Below are positions 7,187-10,148 of a DNA stretch of 10,148 nt, piece by piece. Under the pieces are notes generated by a model, which made no database searches, was not told where the DNA came from, and saw only the letters and a program-made list of their open reading frames with translations. Positions within the stretch are counted from its first letter, which is position 1; every line of letters starts with the position of its first letter. This DNA comes from an uncultured Eubacteriales bacterium. Lineage in GTDB: Bacteria; Bacillota; Clostridia; Oscillospirales; Acutalibacteraceae. The position numbers and the translations under genes are program-made. The stretch is taken from positions 1 to 10,148 of the forward strand of contig CAKSDF010000061.1 in assembly GCA_934444695.1 (NCBI GenBank), written 5' to 3'.

Positions 7187-8506
7187 ATGGCTGAAAAAAT
7201 AATTATGCCCAAACAGGGTCTGCAAATGACCGAGGGCACCATTACCAAGTGGCTTGTTAAGGAAGGCGACAAGGTGGAAATCGGTCAGCCCCTTTTCGAA
7301 ATGGAAACCGATAAAAACACCATTCAGATCGACAGTACCGCCGCCGGCGAAGTACTTAAGCTGGTCGCCAAAGAGGACGAAACCGTTCCCATTACCGAGA
7401 CCATAGCCATTGTGGGTAAAAAGGGCGAGGATTTTGCCGATCTTCTTCCCAAAAAAGAAGAAAAGAAGCCTGAGCCCGCTCCCGCCGCCCCTGCCGCTCC
7501 CGCAGCACCCGCTGTAAAGGCAGCAGATGCCGCTCCCGCCGTCGATGACGTTACCCCCATTGCTCTTGAGGGAGGCAGAATTTTTGTCACTCCCAGAGCC
7601 AAGATGACGGCCGAGCGCAAAAACCTCGACTATAAAACCGTTAAGGGCACAGGCCCCTCCGGCCTTATTATCGAGCGCGACATTCTTGCCGCCGCAGCCG
7701 TTAAGGCAAGCCCGGTTGCCAAGGCCATCGCCGCAAGAAAGGGCGTTTCCATAACCACCGTCACCGGCACCGGCGAAAACGGAAAGATCGTTAAACACGA
7801 CATTCTCTCGGGCGATGCAAACCTCGCAAGAGAGGACAGGGTCATTCCCATTTCCGGCATGAGAAAGGTCATTGCCGACAATATGATGAACAGCGTACAG
7901 TCGATGGCTCACGCCTATCACAAGGTTGCCGTCGATATGAGCCAGGCAAAGCTCATCCGCGCCGCATTCAAGAAGGCCGAAAAGAAGGTTTCCTTCAACG
8001 ATATCATCATTATGGCTCTCGGCCGCGCCCTTCAGGAGCATCCCCGTATGAATGCCCTTGTTGAGGACGGAAAAATCACCGAAAAGGGCAGCGTTAACAT
8101 CGGTATCGCCGTTGCGGTGGATAACGGACTTATCGTTCCCACCGTTCGCGACGTTCAGAATATGACCCTCGGTGAGATCCACGACGAATCGGCCCGCCTT
8201 ATCGCAAAGACCAAGGCCGGCGGACTCAAGAAGGAGGATTACTCGGGCGGCACATTCACCGTAAGTAACCTTGGAATGTTTGGAATCGACGAATTCACCG
8301 CCATTGTCAATCCTCCCCAGGTGGGCATTCTTGCAGTCGGCGCAATGACCGATACTCCCGTTGTACGCGACGGTCAGATAGTTGTTCGTCCTATGATGAA
8401 CCTGGTTCTGACATACGACCACAGGGTTATCGACGGCGCCCCCGCCGCTCAGTTCTTAAGCAGAGTTAAGGAACTGCTTGAGAATCCCTATCTTATGATC
8501 GTTTAA
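7187..8506 (+). CDS. Dihydrolipoamide acyltransferase E2 component with one lipoyl and two E3/E1-binding domains
   Basis: 439 residues. ATG 7187 follows AAAGGA. Residues 1-80 form a lipoyl domain with the lipoylated lysine K43 in ETDKNTIQID. Residues 89-120 are a charged then Ala/Pro-rich swinging linker. Two peripheral-subunit-binding domains follow: about 132-168 (TPRAKMTAERKN, GTGPSG) and about 174-208 (ASPVAKAIAARKG, GTGENG). The acyltransferase domain covers about 216-439, with SNLGMFGIDEF (360-370) and the catalytic DHRVIDGA (411-418; H412, D416). It accepts the acyl group from E1 on lipoate, transfers it to CoA and forms the complex core. The enzyme needs lipoylation machinery, which is not in this window. 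Only 20 bases separate it from E1-beta. The twin binding domains are the unusual point; single ones are more usual. Confidence 0.88.
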   Translation: MAEKIIMPKQGLQMTEGTITKWLVKEGDKVEIGQPLFEMETDKNTIQIDSTAAGEVLKLVAKEDETVPITETIAIVGKKGEDFADLLPKKEEKKPEPAPAAPAAPAAPAVKAADAAPAVDDVTPIALEGGRIFVTPRAKMTAERKNLDYKTVKGTGPSGLIIERDILAAAAVKASPVAKAIAARKGVSITTVTGTGENGKIVKHDILSGDANLAREDRVIPISGMRKVIADNMMNSVQSMAHAYHKVAVDMSQAKLIRAAFKKAEKKVSFNDIIIMALGRALQEHPRMNALVEDGKITEKGSVNIGIAVAVDNGLIVPTVRDVQNMTLGEIHDESARLIAKTKAGGLKKEDYSGGTFTVSNLGMFGIDEFTAIVNPPQVGILAVGAMTDTPVVRDGQIVVRPMMNLVLTYDHRVIDGAPAAQFLSRVKELLENPYLMIV

Positions 8507-8538
8507 TTGATTTTTTATCATTTAGCGATGCTTTTTAT

Positions 8539-8576
8539 CCGACAACGGCCTAAGGCTCCGATGCAGCGGCAGTCGG
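8539..8576 (+). ncRNA. Candidate three-way-junction RNA element
   Basis: CCGAC (8539-8543) pairs with GTCGG (8572-8576). Between them two small hairpins can form. One is CGGCC-TAA-GGCTCCG (8546-8560), with two bulged bases. The other is TGC-AGCG-GCA (8562-8571). Together they make a compact three-way junction. Folding was done by eye; no energy or conservation test was possible, and it matches no riboswitch class I recognise. Confidence 0.3.
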
Positions 8577-8590
8577 TAATTTAAAGGATC

Positions 8591-8607
8591 AATCGGCCAA
8601 ACCGATT
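8591..8607 (+). repeat. Perfect 6-bp inverted repeat hairpin
   Basis: AATCGG (8591-8596) and CCGATT (8602-8607) flank the 5-base loop CCAAA. An A/T-rich, A-dominated stretch follows instead of a T run, so it is not a plus-strand terminator. It could be a small operator or part of the leader RNA. Confidence 0.4.
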
Positions 8608-8627
8608 ATTATTAAAAACATAAAAAA

Positions 8628-8669
8628 GGACAGGAAAAGGCAAGGCTATGTACCGGGCACTTTCTGTCC
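8628..8669 (+). repeat. 9-bp stem enclosing an alternative start region upstream of the cupin
   Basis: GGACAGGAA (8628-8636) pairs with TTTCTGTCC (8661-8669) with one G-U pair and a 24-base loop. The loop holds AAAGGCAAGG and the ATG at 8648, an alternative in-frame start for the cupin. The cupin's better ribosome site begins 8 bases after the stem. The arrangement could influence which start is used. Confidence 0.35.
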
Positions 8670-8676
8670 ACAATCG

Positions 8677-8682
8677 AAAGGA
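8677..8682 (+). promoter_or_regulatory. AAAGGA ribosome site selecting the cupin start at 8693
   Basis: AAAGGA lies 10 bases before ATG 8693 and matches the site used by other genes here (before 3195 and 7187). The upstream in-frame ATG 8648 has a weaker, closer AAGG and would add 15 residues unlike a cupin N-terminus. Confidence 0.6.
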
Positions 8683-8692
8683 AAGATTTATT

Positions 8693-9112
8693 ATGGAAAA
8701 ACTGCCTCCCCTTCAAGTAAAAGTCAACCGCGTTAAACCCCTTATCTACGGAGATTCTTATGAATCCAGAATGATCCTCGACCATGTTATCACCGGCCGC
8801 GACAATGTTATCCAGATCAACCACGGCACCGTTAAGGCTCACAAGGCTCTGGGCGGCGCAGCTCACGAAGAGGACGAGATCTACTACATCCTCGACGGCA
8901 AGGGCAAGCTCAAGCTGGACGACGAAATCGTCGACATCGAAGGCGATCAGGTCATCTTCATTCCCGCAGGTGTTTTCCACGCTCTCGATAACAGCGACAG
9001 CGACACCGATATGCACATTCTCACCTTCTGGAGAGATTATCGCTACAACGACGCATACGAAGATCGTATGAAGCAGTGGGGCAAATCCTTCAAGACCATT
9101 GACGAAGACTGA
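8693..9112 (+). CDS. Small single-domain cupin protein of unknown role
   Basis: 139 residues forming one cupin barrel. The second cupin motif is complete: GDQVIFIPAGVFHALDN (84-100), with H96 as a likely metal ligand. The first motif is HGTVKAHKALGGAAHEEDE leading into YYILDGKG (64-71), with H58 and E62 as likely ligands. The usual HxH has alanine (A56) at the first histidine position, so the metal site may be three-residue or rearranged. No signal peptide or membrane segment is visible. It sits between E2 and E3, so it is probably co-regulated with the complex. Possible roles are an isomerase or epimerase preparing the substrate, a metal-dependent lyase, or a ligand sensor. The sequence does not decide among these. 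Confidence 0.8.
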   Translation: MEKLPPLQVKVNRVKPLIYGDSYESRMILDHVITGRDNVIQINHGTVKAHKALGGAAHEEDEIYYILDGKGKLKLDDEIVDIEGDQVIFIPAGVFHALDNSDSDTDMHILTFWRDYRYNDAYEDRMKQWGKSFKTIDED

Positions 9113-9123
9113 TTTGTTGCAAA

Positions 9124-9155
9124 GCGCCCGGCAAACAACCGTCGGGCGCGATTTT
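9124..9155 (+). terminator. Strong GC-rich terminator-like hairpin between cupin and E3
   Basis: GCGCCCG (9124-9130) and CGGGCGC (9143-9149) form a perfect 7-bp GC stem. It extends inward by a G-U and a C-G pair to 9 bp around an 8-base loop. GA and TTTT (9152-9155) follow. It lies 12 bases after the cupin stop and 34 bases before the E3 start. It is probably an intrinsic terminator or attenuator that lowers E3 transcription, or a 3' stabiliser. No separate E3 promoter is obvious in the remaining bases. Confidence 0.7.
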
Positions 9156-9189
9156 GCCACAACATTTATAACGAAAGGTCTGAACATAA

Positions 9190-10148
9190 ATGGAATATGA
9201 TGTTGCAGTCATCGGCGGAGGTCCCGGCGGATATGTTGCCGCAATAGCCAGCGCAAAGCTCGGCAAAAAGACCGTGCTCATCGAAAAGGATAAGTGCGGC
9301 GGAACCTGCTTAAACCGCGGATGCATCCCCCCAACGGCTCTGCTTCATTGCTCCGAGCTTTATAAAGAGGCAAAGACCGCCGGAAATTTCGGCGTTAACC
9401 TTGACGTTAAGGATTTCGACTATTCGAAATGCTACGACCACAAGGAAGCTACCTCCAAAAAGCTTCGCGGAGGGGTTGAATATCTGCTCAAAAAGAGCGG
9501 ATGTGATGTTAAATTCGCAAACGGCGAGCTTTTAAACGACCACACGGTCAAGGCCGGCGATGAAACCATCACATTTAAAAATCTTATAATCGCTACCGGA
9601 TCGGTGCCCGCTCCCAATCCCTTTAAGGTGGAGGATGGCGCTCCCCTCGTTAACAGCGACGGATTTTTGGAGCTTAAAAAGCTGCCTAAAAAGGTGCTTA
9701 TCGTCGGCGGCGGCGTAATCGGTCTTGAATTTGCCACCGTGCTTTCGGAATTTGAAAGTGATGTCACCGTTGTGGAGGCCACCCCCGGCGTGCTTCCCAA
9801 TATGGACCGCGAGCTTGCCGATTTCGCAAAAAGCGGCCTTGAGAAAAAGGGCGTTAAATTCTTTACCGGCACTTTTGTTATGGCCGTTAAGAAAAAAGGC
9901 AAAAAGGCTCTTGTGGAGCTTAAAACAGGCGACAAAAACTTTGAAGAAACGGCCGATCTGGTGGTTGTTGCCGCAGGACGCCGTGCAAATACCGAGGGCC
10001 TTAACATAAAGGCCGCAGGGATCAACACCGAGCGCGGATTCGTTACGGTCGACGATCGCTGCTGCACAAATGTCCCCCACATCTACGCCATCGGAGATGT
10101 AAACGGTAAATCCATGCTTGCCCATGCCGCATCCGAGCAGGGCAAGGT
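9190..10148 (+). CDS. lpdA: Dihydrolipoyl dehydrogenase (E3), 3' end beyond the window
   Basis: The frame is open from ATG 9190 (AAAGG at 9174-9178) to the window end, 319 codons of an expected 450-470. The FAD-binding GGGPGGY is at 9-15 and the redox disulfide is C40/C45 in GGTCLNRGCIP. ATGSVP is at 135-140, the NAD-binding GGGVIGLEFA at 173-182 and the second FAD motif IGDVNGKSMLAH at 301-312. The dimerisation domain with the catalytic His-Glu pair is not included. E3 reoxidises dihydrolipoyl-E2 with NAD+, producing NADH. There is no N-terminal lipoyl domain, unlike some acetoin-cluster E3 proteins. An oddity is that the usual CIP[S/T]K reads CIPPT, losing the conserved lysine (position 49). 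Identity as an E3-family flavoprotein is firm; full activity is inferred. Confidence 0.88.
   Translation, partial: MEYDVAVIGGGPGGYVAAIASAKLGKKTVLIEKDKCGGTCLNRGCIPPTALLHCSELYKEAKTAGNFGVNLDVKDFDYSKCYDHKEATSKKLRGGVEYLLKKSGCDVKFANGELLNDHTVKAGDETITFKNLIIATGSVPAPNPFKVEDGAPLVNSDGFLELKKLPKKVLIVGGGVIGLEFATVLSEFESDVTVVEATPGVLPNMDRELADFAKSGLEKKGVKFFTGTFVMAVKKKGKKALVELKTGDKNFEETADLVVVAAGRRANTEGLNIKAAGINTERGFVTVDDRCCTNVPHIYAIGDVNGKSMLAHAASEQGK

Larger units (their letters stand above)
8507..8692 (+). other. Long intergenic leader before the cupin with predicted RNA structure
   Basis: This 186-base gap is the longest in the window. I see no convincing sigma-70 promoter pair (TTGATT at 8507-8512 has no matching -10 at normal spacing) and no T-run terminator. 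It contains three inverted-repeat structures, listed separately, ending just before the cupin ribosome site. That arrangement suggests a structured mRNA leader, processing site or small RNA. Confidence 0.5.

Noticed and set aside
7460..7550. Short GCC/CCC-rich repetitive stretch as a DNA repeat element
   Set aside because: It encodes the expected Ala/Pro swinging linker of E2 and needs no other explanation.
7157..8422. 421-codon minus-strand open frame opposite E2
   Set aside because: The glycine- and serine-rich translation is the antisense of the Ala/Pro linker and Ala-rich domains; no independent gene signal is present.
8648..8692. Upstream ATG 8648 as the cupin start
   Set aside because: The 15 extra residues are not cupin-like, the start lies in a predicted stem-loop, and ATG 8693 has a better-spaced ribosome site. 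It is not fully excluded.
8507..8692. TPP riboswitch ahead of genes near a TPP enzyme
   Set aside because: I could not find the conserved CTGAGA or the ACC..GATCTGG..AATGCCAGCG-type core of the THI element.

Overview
The window is a densely packed, all-plus-strand catabolic gene cluster. The mid-range base composition, frequent GCC, CTT, TCG and GGA codons, AAAGGA/GGAGG ribosome sites and protein sequences resembling clostridial families suggest a strictly anaerobic Firmicute, possibly a gut Oscillospirales-type Clostridia. This assignment is inferred from style and gene content; there is no rRNA or marker gene to confirm it. No phage, IS, CRISPR, tRNA or rRNA feature was seen.

Layout. (1) Bases 1-678: 3' part of a UlaG-like metallo-beta-lactamase-fold hydrolase. 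(2) Bases 692-1735: a zinc-dependent medium-chain alcohol/polyol dehydrogenase. (3) Bases 1756-3102: a CoA-acylating aldehyde dehydrogenase of the SucD/SauS/EutE superfamily. A terminator-like hairpin (3148-3178) follows. (4) Bases 3195-5206: beta and alpha subunits of a succinyl-CoA-synthetase-like ADP-forming acyl-CoA ligase, overlapping by one base. (5) Bases 5221-8506: E1-alpha, E1-beta and E2 of a thiamine-diphosphate/lipoate dehydrogenase complex of the acetoin/pyruvate type. (6) Bases 8507-8692: the longest gap, with three predicted stem-loops. (7) Bases 8693-9112: a small cupin, then a strong terminator-like hairpin (9124-9155). (8) Bases 9190 to the window end: dihydrolipoyl dehydrogenase (E3), cut off by the window.

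How it fits together (inference). An alcohol or diol is oxidised to a hydroxyketone (acyloin) by the zinc dehydrogenase. The E1-E2-E3 complex cleaves it to an acyl-CoA plus an aldehyde. The acylating aldehyde dehydrogenase turns the aldehyde into a second acyl-CoA. The ADP-forming ligase converts acyl-CoA to free acid with ATP formation. With butanediol/acetoin as substrate this would give acetate and ATP without phosphotransacetylase/acetate kinase. Several substrate-facing motifs in the ligase and E1-alpha differ from the textbook succinate and acetoin enzymes. The true substrate may therefore be another acyloin, possibly a functionalised one such as a sulfonate. The upstream UlaG-like hydrolase and the cupin have no assigned step.
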